This document shows, in pieces, positions 37,847 to 45,575 of a stretch of 45,575 bases of DNA. This DNA is from Methanotorris formicicus Mc-S-70 (GTDB lineage Archaea > AGJL01 > Methanococci > Methanococcales > Methanococcaceae). The stretch lies in the NCBI RefSeq assembly GCF_000243455.1, contig NZ_AGJL01000006.1, forward strand, positions 1 through 45,575. Reading direction: 5' to 3'. The notes beneath the pieces are model-generated. The model was not told the DNA's origin, made no database searches, and worked only from the letters and a program-made list of their open reading frames with translations. The translations under genes and the position numbers were made by a program. Within the stretch, counting starts at the first letter, position 1. Each line of letters begins with the position of its first letter.

Positions 37847-38977
37847 ATGAATACCATTGGAGATATGTTTAGAGTAACTACATGGGGAGAAAGTCATGGA
37901 AAGGCAGTTGGGGCAGTTGTTGATGGATGTCCTGCAAATCTACCGTTATCTGAAGAGGATATTCAAAAAGAACTCAACAGGAGAAGGCCAGGTTATAGTT
38001 TATTCTCAACTCCAAGAAAAGAGGAGGATAAAGTTGAAATCCTCTCCGGAATTTTTGATGGCAAAACCACTGGAACTCCAATATTGGCATTAGTTTACAA
38101 CAAAAATCAAAGACCCAAAGATTACAGCAAAATAAAAGACACTCCAAGGCCGGGACATGCTGATTTAACATACCATTTAAAATATGGGCATGTCGATTAT
38201 AGGGGGGGAGGAAGGAGTAGTGGAAGAACAACAATTGGAAACGTCATTGGTGGTGCAATAGGTAAGAAACTTTTGGAATACACCTATAACATCAAAATTA
38301 TTGGATACACAATAAAGATTGGTAAGATTAAGGGAGATTTTAATTATTATAAAAGTGAAGAATTCTTCAACAACATAGATGATGATTCTTTAAAAAACTT
38401 TATTGAAAAAATTGAAAGCAATCCATTAAGATGTCCCTCATCAAATGAGAGGGAAATGGAGGAGTATGTTTTAAATGCAATAGAAAATCAGGAGAGCATT
38501 GGCGGAGTTGTTGAGATAGTTGCATTAAACGTGCCTATTGGTGTAGGGAACCCAATATTCAATAAATTAGATGGTGAATTGGCAAAATCTCTGATGAGTA
38601 TAAATGCAGTTAAAGGTGTTGAGATTGGAAGGGGGTTTGAGAGTGCGGAGATGTTTGGAGGTGAAATGAATGATGAGATTTATTTTGATGATGAGAAAAA
38701 CATAAGACTAAAAACCAACAACTGCGGGGGTATTTTAGGAGGAATAAGTTGTGGAACTCCAATTGTTGTTAGAATTGCCATAAAACCAACACCATCAATA
38801 TCAAAAAAGCAACATACTGTTGATTTAAAAACCTTAGAAAATGTAGATATAGAGATTGAAGGTAGGCATGATCCAATAATAGTTCCAAGGGTTATTCCTG
38901 TAGCGGAATCTATGGTGGCAATAACTCTTACTGATTTGATGATGAAAGGTGGGTTTATACATCCTTGCAGAATCTAA
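37847..38977 (+). CDS. aroC: Chorismate synthase
   Basis: Last step of the shikimate pathway, EPSP to chorismate with reduced FMN. Starts NTIGDMFRVTTWGESHGKAV, the AroC N-terminal signature, then RRRPGYSLFSTPRKEEDKVE, RPGHADLTYHLKYGHVDYRGGGRSSGR (in parts) and the C-terminal GRHDPIIVPRVIPVAESMVA. 376 aa, complete. GGTGATGAT precedes ATG, within the sequence that follows the TnpB remnant; the promoter may lie in or before that remnant. Confidence 0.95.
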   Translation: MNTIGDMFRVTTWGESHGKAVGAVVDGCPANLPLSEEDIQKELNRRRPGYSLFSTPRKEEDKVEILSGIFDGKTTGTPILALVYNKNQRPKDYSKIKDTPRPGHADLTYHLKYGHVDYRGGGRSSGRTTIGNVIGGAIGKKLLEYTYNIKIIGYTIKIGKIKGDFNYYKSEEFFNNIDDDSLKNFIEKIESNPLRCPSSNEREMEEYVLNAIENQESIGGVVEIVALNVPIGVGNPIFNKLDGELAKSLMSINAVKGVEIGRGFESAEMFGGEMNDEIYFDDEKNIRLKTNNCGGILGGISCGTPIVVRIAIKPTPSISKKQHTVDLKTLENVDIEIEGRHDPIIVPRVIPVAESMVAITLTDLMMKGGFIHPCRI

Positions 38978-38990
38978 TGAAATTTAAACT

Positions 38991-39824
38991 TTAGTTCTTT
39001 AGCATTTTTAATAGCAAATCAACGGCCTCATTGATTGTTAGGGGTATATCCCCTACATTGTATCCCATATTCCTCAATCTAATAAAAAGTTTAGATACGT
39101 CTGGAACATCCAGATTTAATTTATCCAAATCCAAAGAAAACAGTTCTTTTGGAGTTCCTTCAAATATAATTTTTTTATTTAATACATAGCATCTATCTGC
39201 TAAAGAGGTAATATTTACATCATGAGTAATTAAAATTACAGTCTTTCCATTTTCTTTAAATGATTTTATCAATTTAATGACTTCAATCCTACTCTTTGGG
39301 TCTAAAGCAGAAGTTGGCTCATCCATCAAAATAACTTCAGGTTCCACTGACAAAATACATGATATAGAAACCTTCTTTTTTTCCCCACCACTTAAATTGT
39401 ATGGGTGCCTATCTTTTAGATGGTAAATCTTCATGTCTTCCAATACCTTATCTGTAACTTCAAGTGCCTTCTCTTTTGAATAGAGGTGGAGTGGGGAAAA
39501 TGCAACCTCATCCCAAACTGTTGGATTGAATAGCATAACATCAGGATTCTGAAAAACAAAGCCAACTTTTCTCCTAAACTCCATAATTAATTCTTTATTT
39601 GTTAATATTTCATCAGTCAGTCGTCTGCCTTCAAAATAAACTTCTCCCTTATCGGGAAATACAAGTCCATCCAAAATCTTTAAGAGTGTTGTTTTTCCAG
39701 CCCCATTAGGTCCTAAAATAGCCACTATCTCATTTTTATATACACTTAGATTTACATTATCCAATGCTAAGACACCGTTGGGATATCTATAAGAAACATC
39801 AATGAGTTTGTATATCTCTTTCAT
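38991..39824 (-). CDS. cbiO: Energy-coupling ATPase of nickel/cobalt transporter
   Basis: ABC ATPase of an ECF-type metal transporter. Walker A GPNGAGKTT (residues 38-46), Q-loop FVFQNPDVMLFNPTVWDEVAF, signature LSGGEKKKVSI, Walker B VILMDEPTSALD, switch His in LITHD. Overlaps cbiQ by four bases and ends the cbiM-N-Q-O operon. GGGGGATATT precedes ATG. Confidence 0.92.
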   Translation of the reverse strand: MKEIYKLIDVSYRYPNGVLALDNVNLSVYKNEIVAILGPNGAGKTTLLKILDGLVFPDKGEVYFEGRRLTDEILTNKELIMEFRRKVGFVFQNPDVMLFNPTVWDEVAFSPLHLYSKEKALEVTDKVLEDMKIYHLKDRHPYNLSGGEKKKVSISCILSVEPEVILMDEPTSALDPKSRIEVIKLIKSFKENGKTVILITHDVNITSLADRCYVLNKKIIFEGTPKELFSLDLDKLNLDVPDVSKLFIRLRNMGYNVGDIPLTINEAVDLLLKMLKN

Positions 39825-40651
39825 AATATCCCCCTATCAAACAATAAAAGCACAATAACCAAAGTTATTGACAATATAAGGAATATAATATCCTTCATTT
39901 TGATTTTTTCTTTGTAGATGTATTTTACTTCTCCAGTGTAGCCCCTTGACAACATGGCATAATAAGTATCTTCTCCCATCTCGTAGGTTTTTATAAATAA
40001 TGCTCCAATTGCTTTTCCACCTTCCTTCCAACTTTCTACCATCCCTAACTTACGGATTGTCCTTGATTTTCTTGAATATATCATATCTAAGACAAAATTT
40101 AGAAGTAAAAATATGTATCTATAGGCAAGGTTTGTTATTGTAATAATGACGTCAGGAATTCCCAATCTACCAACAGCAGTTGTTACTTTATTCCATTGAG
40201 TGGTGATGGGGATGAGGACTGCATAAGATACGCAGGTAGCAACTCTTAAGGTAAATGTTGTTGCATAAATAACCCCCTCATAAGTTATAGATATGTGTGG
40301 ATTGTTAAATATAGCGAAAATATCATGACCTGGGGTTACAATGTTAAATATCACTGGAATGACTATAATTCCTGCAAAAATAGGGATAAAGATATAAACT
40401 CTTTTCAAATAGGTAATTATTGGAATATTTGATAAGTATGCAAATAATATTGCAATTAAATTGAAAATAATTAATGTGGTAATATGCTTAGATAAAACAG
40501 ACCCTATGAGAAATATCACCAATGTTATAATCTTTACCCTACTCTCAACATTTTGCAAAAATCCGGAAATTTTTGTATATTTTTCAAAAAATATGCTCTC
40601 ATTTAGATATTTTATTATATGCTCTATAGTTTTATCGAATAATTTATTCAT
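39821..40651 (-). CDS. cbiQ: Transmembrane (T) component of nickel/cobalt ECF transporter
   Basis: 276 residues with several membrane helices. The last long cytoplasmic part contains the coupling helices; MLSRGYTG and ARSRK-like motif KSRTIRKLGM match CbiQ family positions that contact CbiO. An N-terminal amphipathic section precedes the first helix. GTGAAAGC lies before ATG. A gap of 118 bases separates it from the cbiN-like gene upstream, which holds a palindrome and a possible second promoter. Confidence 0.9.
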   Translation of the reverse strand: MNKLFDKTIEHIIKYLNESIFFEKYTKISGFLQNVESRVKIITLVIFLIGSVLSKHITTLIIFNLIAILFAYLSNIPIITYLKRVYIFIPIFAGIIVIPVIFNIVTPGHDIFAIFNNPHISITYEGVIYATTFTLRVATCVSYAVLIPITTQWNKVTTAVGRLGIPDVIITITNLAYRYIFLLLNFVLDMIYSRKSRTIRKLGMVESWKEGGKAIGALFIKTYEMGEDTYYAMLSRGYTGEVKYIYKEKIKMKDIIFLILSITLVIVLLLFDRGIL

Positions 40652-40678
40652 GCTTTCACAACTTACTTTTATATAATA

Positions 40679-40712
40679 TAACCATGGTTAAAAATTTTAA
40701 ATTTAAATTCTT
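40679..40712 (-). promoter_or_regulatory. Possible internal promoter of cbiQO with palindrome
   Basis: TAACCATGGTTA (40679-40690) is a perfect 12-base palindrome. On the minus strand it lies just downstream of the AT-rich TTTAAATTTAAA, in the place of an initiation-blocking operator. It may give cbiQO a separate control. Confidence 0.3.
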
Positions 40713-40769
40713 CTGAAATTTAAACATCATTTACACAAAAAAGTAAAATTAAATAAAGTTATTTATCTT

Positions 40770-41111
40770 TTACGTAGTTCCTGGATTGACTACCTTGACC
40801 AATGCATAGTACGCCCCAATACATAAAGTAACTCCAACTATTGCAGATATGATATAGCCGATTGATGCATGAACTGGATCATCCCATCCTGGAATGTCAT
40901 AATCTGGGAGGGGAGCATAACTCCAAATATCAGCCAAATGAAGCAATCCACTAACTTGTTGCTCACCTACTTTTTCAGCAATATCTTCTGGTCCCCATTC
41001 ACCCCAGGCATCACCATAGTTCCAAACTAATAATATACCCAAAGGACAGAGGATTATCATAGCAACAATTACATAGAGAAATTTTTTAACTAAAGGGTCT
41101 TGCCAGTTCAT
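40770..41111 (-). CDS. CbiN-like/PDGLE-type accessory membrane subunit
   Basis: 113 residues with a helix at each end (about 8-31 and 83-108) and an extracytoplasmic loop between (NYGDAWGEWGPEDI...), the layout of CbiN/NikN accessory proteins that help the CbiM core to load metal. It overlaps cbiM by four bases and precedes cbiQ. GGGGTGAATGT precedes ATG. The sequence is closer to the PDGLE type than to classical CbiN, so whether nickel or cobalt is carried is open. Confidence 0.78.
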   Translation of the reverse strand: MNWQDPLVKKFLYVIVAMIILCPLGILLVWNYGDAWGEWGPEDIAEKVGEQQVSGLLHLADIWSYAPLPDYDIPGWDDPVHASIGYIISAIVGVTLCIGAYYALVKVVNPGTT

Positions 41112-41776
41112 ACATTCACCCCACTAACCTGTTGTTCTTTTGATGTAAATATGTCAGGTCTTACTTTCCTTACATACCAAACAACTATTGCGGTAACTAC
41201 TGCTGCTGCAGGTCCTGCAGTTAATAAATGAGCAAACGCCATTGCTGGAACTGAAACGGTGAATGGATATGGACAGTAACCTGGTTCTATAAATGGCTGT
41301 AGTCCAAACTCAAAACCTGCAACAATTGCTGCTGCAACGATTCCAATATATGCCCCAATACCGCTTGCAACAACTTCCCCAAACCTGTCTTTCAAAAATT
41401 TATAAACATAATAACCAACAAATGGCAAAACAATACCCATATTAAAGCAGTTTGCCCCTATACATGTAATTCCTCCATCTCCAAAGAATATCGCCTGTAT
41501 AACTAAAACAATAGATACTGCAATGGTTGCTACCCATGGGTTGTCCATCAATATTGCTATTAACGTTCCACCAACCATGTGTGCTGTTGTTCCATCTGGA
41601 ACTGGAAGGTTGAACATCATAACTAAGAAGGAAAAAGCCGTTAAAACCCCAAGTAAGGGTAACTTTCTGGGATCTAACTTTTTAAGTTCTAATATGCTTT
41701 TGTACCATAGTGGTATCATTACTAAATAGAAAAAACCACATGTTATTGGGCCGAGATAGCCATCTGGTATGTGCAT
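41108..41776 (-). CDS. cbiM: CbiM/NikM, substrate-capture membrane subunit of nickel/cobalt transporter
   Basis: Seven-helix core that captures Ni2+ or Co2+. The start is set at 41776 because this gives Met-His-Ile-Pro-Asp-Gly: the free N-terminal Met1-His2 segment inserts into the protein and binds the metal, with a further His in MVGGTLIA-preceding TAHMVGG. The frame extends 13 codons further without support. GGTGAAACT precedes ATG. 222 aa. First gene of the operon, under an operator-like palindrome. Confidence 0.92.
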   Translation of the reverse strand: MHIPDGYLGPITCGFFYLVMIPLWYKSILELKKLDPRKLPLLGVLTAFSFLVMMFNLPVPDGTTAHMVGGTLIAILMDNPWVATIAVSIVLVIQAIFFGDGGITCIGANCFNMGIVLPFVGYYVYKFLKDRFGEVVASGIGAYIGIVAAAIVAGFEFGLQPFIEPGYCPYPFTVSVPAMAFAHLLTAGPAAAVVTAIVVWYVRKVRPDIFTSKEQQVSGVNV

Positions 41777-41816
41777 AGTTTCACCTTTTGAATTTTGTAA
41801 TATTTTTTTGAACATA

Positions 41817-41861
41817 TGTGGTATAATATTAATATCACATTTAATGTAATATTATTTAAAC
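41817..41861 (-). promoter_or_regulatory. Promoter and probable metal-responsive operator of cbiMNQO
   Basis: On the minus strand a TATA box TTTAAATAAT (about 41852-41861) predicts a start near 41829. The imperfect palindrome TGTGGTAT-N7-ATATCACA (41817-41839) is centred on that start. Further TGTAAT repeats lie upstream (41845-41880). The form fits a repressor such as NikR, but the regulator is not encoded in this window. Confidence 0.5.
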
Positions 41862-42151
41862 TTTTCTATTGTAATGTAATGAAATAGTATTAAAATATTA
41901 AAAATTTATAATCAAACTATAACCCATTAAAAAGCAATTAAATTATCCAACCATACTTAACCTACAAAAATACAGTTGTTTGCGTCACAAAAGCCATCTA
42001 AAACAAGTTTTTCTAATTTTAAATGTTAATAAATTTAAATATTAATATAATTCAATCTAAGAAATGAGTTAGAAGGTTATGCACTATAACCCATTGAAAA
42101 CTGAAAAAGATATGTTCGATTAACTATAAAAAATAGATTTAAAACTTTCCT
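41862..42151. other. Non-coding region between cbiM and the RecJ-like gene
   Basis: About 290 bases of AT-rich DNA, together with the promoter part a 375-base gap. It contains the recurrent motif GTTGTTTGCG at 41975-41984, and ACTATAACCCATT twice (41927-41939 and 42083-42095, the second followed by GAAAAC). No open frame or tRNA is supported. Confidence 0.45.
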
Positions 42152-44434
42152 TTATTGTTTTTGTTTCATGGATTTTATGATTTCTATGAATCTGTTTAAT
42201 ACCCTCTCTCTCAAACCCTCAACAAACTTCAAACTTCCAGCACATTCGTGCCCTCCACCATCCAATGACGCCTCAGGAATCTCATCCATAAGTTGTTCAA
42301 CAATCAGGTTTAAGTTGAAATCGTATTGCTCATGCACCGCATCTGTAGCCCTTACAACTCCAAAATCAGGCCCGTAGGCAAGGGTTATTATTGCTCTATC
42401 CTCCCCAAACTCCTGAACTTTGAAGTCATGAGCAAACCCACATGTTTTTCCCGGGGCTGGGAAGGTAAATTTGTGGGCGTATTTTTCCACATCTAATACA
42501 TTTAGGATAATTCCATTTTCGAGTTCCGTTGTTTTTATTGCTGGGAGAACTGCTTTCATTTGCCTATCTACCATCTTCATTGCTTGCTCATGGAGTATCT
42601 CTATCAATCTCTCATGCCTTGCAAATTCCTCATTATTAACTCCCAATATATCATCCACAATTCCCTTTCCATCCATGAACCTTAAGTAGAATGCCTCAAA
42701 GTCCATACATAAGGATATTTTTTCTAAGTATTCCCTATCGTAGGAATTTCCTTTTCCATATTTTTTGCTGAGTTCGTTTATCCTTTCAAGGGCAATTTTT
42801 ATATATTCTTCTACCTCCTCTCCTTTTGCATGGTCTCCAACAACCGCAATTCCTGGGAGGTGTTTAATGCTCTCTGAAACATTTGGATTTATCATCCTTG
42901 CTATCTCAGTTGCCAAAACTCCAGCGGTTAAATTACTATCTCCACCAACTAAGTAAGGATTAACATGGGCATCAACGTATTCGTCAACCTCAACCTTTCC
43001 ATCAATAACTTCTCCTGGGAAGTGGTGGTCTATAACAATAACCTCAATACCATAAGCCTTTGCCTTAGAAATTGCAGGAATATCCTCATCGGTACTTCCA
43101 TTATCAACCAATATTATTAATGGCAACTTCTGCCCGAATTTTAAATGGTCTTCAATGGAAAACACCAAATCCTTAGTAACATCCTCCAACTCATAAAATG
43201 GTGCTTTTGATGGTCTTCTTTTGAAGAAGTGCCATTGGGCATCTTCGTCTATTGCAAACTCCTGTATTATTGGGAGTATTGCCCTCTCTAATGCCAATCC
43301 TCCACAATAACCATCTGTATCAGCATGGTGCCTTATTATAATTGGCTTTCCATCCAATATTGCTCTTCTTATTCTTTTTGCAACATCTGCCATCTTTGGT
43401 CTTAATTTTTCCAAAACCTCACTTTTTACTAAGAATTCTATATCCCTTGCTGGTTCTGATTTTCTCTCTATCTCTGCCTCAATCTTTTCCTTAACTTCTC
43501 TTGCCTCATCTTCCTCCAACTTTCTCAATTTAATCCTTTCAATTTGGAGTTTTCCTTCCCTTATCGATACCCTTCCAATAACATCAATGATATCTCCAAC
43601 TTTAACCTCAGGATGTGCCCTTAAACCAGCAATCTCTATTGCCGCAACCCATGCAACATCAGTTCCATCTGTAACTGTAAATACCGTTGGTCCTGGAGTT
43701 TGGACAATTTGAATAACCTCTCCCTGTATGTGAACAACCTCATCTTTCATCTCTATGATTTTACATGCTATATCTTTAATTGGTGATAATGGGACTTCTT
43801 TTTCTAATTTAACTACATTATAATTGGTTATTGGTAAATATCTAAAGTCAATTTCCCTCTTATCTGGTCTAACATCTATTACTTGGACAATAACTTCATC
43901 CCCTATATTGAAATCCTCCATTCTTTTGCCAACCATCTCTCTTGGTCTTAAAAGACCTCTTGTTTGTTCATTCAATGAAATAAATATCCCATATCTCTCA
44001 ATTCTTGATACGGTTCCTTTGTAGAGTTTCCCTTCTTCTATATCACTAAATGTGCAGAGTTCATCAACCTCATATACATTTTTTAAATTCTTTCTTCTTT
44101 CCTCCTCTTCCTTCTGACATTTAGGGCATAGTGTTTTATCCTTATCCTGCGGGTATTTTCCAATAATCTTTCCACATTTATCACATTTCACTATCTTCCC
44201 ACTACCTCCACAAAAATCACACACATCATAAACTGGAACTTTACCAGTTCCCTTACATTCCTTACATGGAACCTCTGCTAAATCCAAATCATACTTTGCT
44301 CTTTTTGATACATTTTTTAGGTGTGCCTTTGGATTAAACTCCTCAACATACCCAGTTCCACCACATACAGGACATGGTTTGTATTTTACTATTTTCTTTC
44401 CTGTTCCATTACAAATTTTACATTTATCTATCAT
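42152..44434 (-). CDS. Archaeal RecJ-like DHH phosphoesterase with DnaJ-type zinc fingers, S1 and OB domains
   Basis: Likely single-strand nuclease in replication or repair (COG1107 type). Domain order: residues 4-110 DnaJ-like zinc fingers (CKICNGTG, CPVCGGTG, CKECKGTG, CDFCGGSG) and a ribbon (CDKCGK, CPKCQK); an S1 domain (GTVSRIERYGIFISL); an OB fold (GEVIQIVQTPGPTVFTVTDG); then the DHH domain with IRHHADTDGYCGG, VDNGSTDED and VIDHHFPGE; and DHHA1 ending DGGGHECAGSLKF. All catalytic motifs are intact. The start is ATG 44434 after GGGGATG. About 760 aa. Confidence 0.88.
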   Translation of the reverse strand: MIDKCKICNGTGKKIVKYKPCPVCGGTGYVEEFNPKAHLKNVSKRAKYDLDLAEVPCKECKGTGKVPVYDVCDFCGGSGKIVKCDKCGKIIGKYPQDKDKTLCPKCQKEEEERRKNLKNVYEVDELCTFSDIEEGKLYKGTVSRIERYGIFISLNEQTRGLLRPREMVGKRMEDFNIGDEVIVQVIDVRPDKREIDFRYLPITNYNVVKLEKEVPLSPIKDIACKIIEMKDEVVHIQGEVIQIVQTPGPTVFTVTDGTDVAWVAAIEIAGLRAHPEVKVGDIIDVIGRVSIREGKLQIERIKLRKLEEDEAREVKEKIEAEIERKSEPARDIEFLVKSEVLEKLRPKMADVAKRIRRAILDGKPIIIRHHADTDGYCGGLALERAILPIIQEFAIDEDAQWHFFKRRPSKAPFYELEDVTKDLVFSIEDHLKFGQKLPLIILVDNGSTDEDIPAISKAKAYGIEVIVIDHHFPGEVIDGKVEVDEYVDAHVNPYLVGGDSNLTAGVLATEIARMINPNVSESIKHLPGIAVVGDHAKGEEVEEYIKIALERINELSKKYGKGNSYDREYLEKISLCMDFEAFYLRFMDGKGIVDDILGVNNEEFARHERLIEILHEQAMKMVDRQMKAVLPAIKTTELENGIILNVLDVEKYAHKFTFPAPGKTCGFAHDFKVQEFGEDRAIITLAYGPDFGVVRATDAVHEQYDFNLNLIVEQLMDEIPEASLDGGGHECAGSLKFVEGLRERVLNRFIEIIKSMKQKQ

Positions 44435-44446
44435 AATCATCCCCAT

Positions 44447-44614
44447 AATCTTAATTTTTATTAAAAATTAAATTAAATGTTTGAAAATAAAAATTTGAAT
44501 AAACCTACAAAAACGAATTTAACTAAATATAGTTGAGAAGAGATGCAACTTATATATTTTACAGTTAATGGTTTTAATACTTTTCTGCAAAATTATGCTG
44601 TTTGCGTTTTTGTG
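44447..44614. other. Intergenic region with the TGTTTGCG motif
   Basis: 168 AT-rich bases that should contain the promoter of the RecJ-like gene. The only distinctive element is TGTTTGCG at 44599-44606, eight bases before the end of the SWIM gene. Confidence 0.35.
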
Positions 44615-45298
44615 TTATATTTCCTCAATCCCTATGCAGTAGTCATAGAAATAATCTCTAACAATCCATAACGCATTTTTGTATTTTTTTGAGAGTTCTA
44701 AGGTATTTTTTATTGTTTTTTTATTCCCCCTCTCAAATATCTCCACAACAATAAGTTCTATAATTTCAACAACATCCCTATCATCATAATCAAAATGCTC
44801 AAAACTTGCAACCTCCTTTAGCATTTCCAACAATTCATCATCACTTGCATTTTTAATAAATTGGTTTCTTAAGAAGGATTTGAATGTGTAGAGGTTTTTT
44901 CTCTCAACAGGAATAAGTTTTAAGATTGCCTTGCCTTTTTCCACCAAACTATCTTCTTCTCCAATTAAATCACCCCAGAGATTGTGCTTTAAAATTATGT
45001 CTTTTAAAATTTCTAAAATTTCTTCCTTTGGTTTTTTTCTGAGGGATTCAAACAACTCGTCTCCATCAATATAGTTGTTGTTTTTATATGCCTCAATTAA
45101 AGCATAGGCGTGTTTGCAGTTGTATTTATATGGGCATGAACAGGAGCCAAAATAGTTGCTTAAATCAACCTTAACATCATAGATATCTCCACCAACAACC
45201 TTTCCATAAAGAAAATCCCCAAATTTCACGCAGAACTTAACGAGCCCATTTTTGTAATATTCCTTTCCCCTTTCAACAATTTTATTATCGTAATGCAT
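44615..45298 (-). CDS. SWIM zinc-finger protein
   Basis: 227 residues. The SWIM signature CxCx(n)CxH is seen as GSCSCPYKYNCKHAYALIEAY (in parts), near residue 53-63; SWIM fingers bind nucleic acid or protein. The N-terminal RGKEYYKNGLV is the usual companion of this finger. The C-terminal 150 residues are helical, with repeats of charged helices, unassigned. GGGATAAC precedes ATG. It lies upstream of the RecJ-like nuclease on the same strand, and archaeal SWIM proteins often accompany recombination factors; a joint role is inference. Confidence 0.78.
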   Translation of the reverse strand: MHYDNKIVERGKEYYKNGLVKFCVKFGDFLYGKVVGGDIYDVKVDLSNYFGSCSCPYKYNCKHAYALIEAYKNNNYIDGDELFESLRKKPKEEILEILKDIILKHNLWGDLIGEEDSLVEKGKAILKLIPVERKNLYTFKSFLRNQFIKNASDDELLEMLKEVASFEHFDYDDRDVVEIIELIVVEIFERGNKKTIKNTLELSKKYKNALWIVRDYFYDYCIGIEEI

Positions 45299-45463
45299 GT
45301 TATCCCAAAAATAAAGATTTTTTAATCATAAACAAAATCCAAAATTCCACCAATTACTGGAACTATAGTCGTTTGCGGAATTCTTTGCACTTATTTAGAC
45401 ATAATGAAATTTTGAAAGGAGATAAAATTATGGCTAAAATTTAAAATAAAGAATAATACTTCC
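45299..45463. other. Intergenic region before the insertion sequence
   Basis: 165 bases, no gene. Contains the recurrent motif as TATAGTCGTTTGCGG at 45364-45378 and probably the SWIM gene promoter. Confidence 0.4.
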
Positions 45464-45575
45464 TTTACTGACAGTGTGATTACGAGAATCCTTTCTTTAT
45501 TAGCTCTTTACTGCACTCTTTAATCACTTCATAGAATGATAATCCATATTTGTGGCTTAAATATTCTATACAGTT
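45464..45575 (-). mobile_element. Second copy of the insertion sequence, cut by window edge
   Basis: Starts with the terminal repeat TTTACTGACAGTGTGATTAC, identical to the left end at 18761-18780. The following 90 bases align along their length with 18781-18872, with scattered differences. It runs beyond the window, so it may be a full element. Confidence 0.8.
45480..45575 (-). CDS. Transposase, C-terminal part only in window
   Basis: Minus-strand open frame ending at TAA 45480-45482. It encodes NCIEYLSHKYGLSFYEVIKE and then CSKELIKKGFS, against CIEYLRYKYGLSFYEVVKEC in the remnant at 18777. The substitutions keep the frame, so both descend from a working transposase. Completeness cannot be judged. 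Confidence 0.7.
   Translation of the reverse strand, partial: NCIEYLSHKYGLSFYEVIKECSKELIKKGFS

Overview
The window comes from a hyperthermophilic, hydrogenotrophic methanogen of the Methanococcales, most likely Methanocaldococcaceae (Methanotorris/Methanocaldococcus-like). Reasons: AT-rich DNA, Lys/Glu/Ile-rich proteins, GGTGA-type ribosome binding sites, a formylmethanofuran dehydrogenase operon in the order E-F-G-D-A-C, coenzyme M biosynthesis (comB), methanogenesis marker proteins, archaeal TrmY, archaeal NadM and an archaeal-type AlaRS. I cannot fix the species from sequence alone.

Layout. 1-100: tail of a transposase. 133-7541: surface-glycan operon on the minus strand (UDP-sugar dehydrogenase, epimerase, AsnB-like amidotransferase, GT9, methyltransferase, GT4). 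7621-9525: methanogenesis marker 8, SepF and an Era-like GTPase. 9629-12279: P-type-ATPase-like HAD protein and a MoeA/periplasmic-binding fusion, end to end with the fwdEFGDAC operon (12280-17060). 17368-18702: purD. 18759-19123: internally deleted insertion sequence, followed by about 480 bases of non-coding DNA. 19608-21087: nadM, a small unknown protein, cbiC. 21090-28131: get3, a DUF116 protein, comB, purB, a membrane protein, a DUF366 protein, a radical SAM protein, an AK6-like kinase and a second SepF-like protein. 28365-36204: frameshifted EamA-type transporter, pgk, an AIR-synthase-like methanogenesis marker, alaS, trmY, azlD, azlC and an XRE-cupin regulator. 36320-38977: rpsO with a strongly structured leader, a TnpB remnant beside a GC-rich four-hairpin block, aroC. 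38991-41776: cbiMNQO-type nickel/cobalt transporter. 42152-45298: archaeal RecJ-like DHH protein and a SWIM zinc-finger protein. The window ends in a second copy of the insertion sequence seen at 18759.

How the genes work together. The fwd operon catalyses the first step of methanogenesis from CO2, and moeA next door makes its pterin cofactor. The cbi transporter and cbiC feed nickel/cobalt cofactors (F430, corrinoids). comB serves coenzyme M synthesis. The glycan operon probably makes a uronic-acid-containing, perhaps amidated, surface or archaellum glycan.

Main points for a second look: two genes (comB and the AK6-like kinase) that appear to start at ATT codons with well-placed ribosome binding sites; a TnpB remnant with intact RuvC and zinc residues but no N-terminal half, flanked by diverged direct repeats and a block of four GC-rich hairpins; a recurrent non-coding motif GTYGTTTGCG; a long hairpin leader before rpsO; operators overlapping the predicted start sites of the azl-regulator and cbiM promoters; and an HTH-ferredoxin fusion heading the fwd operon.
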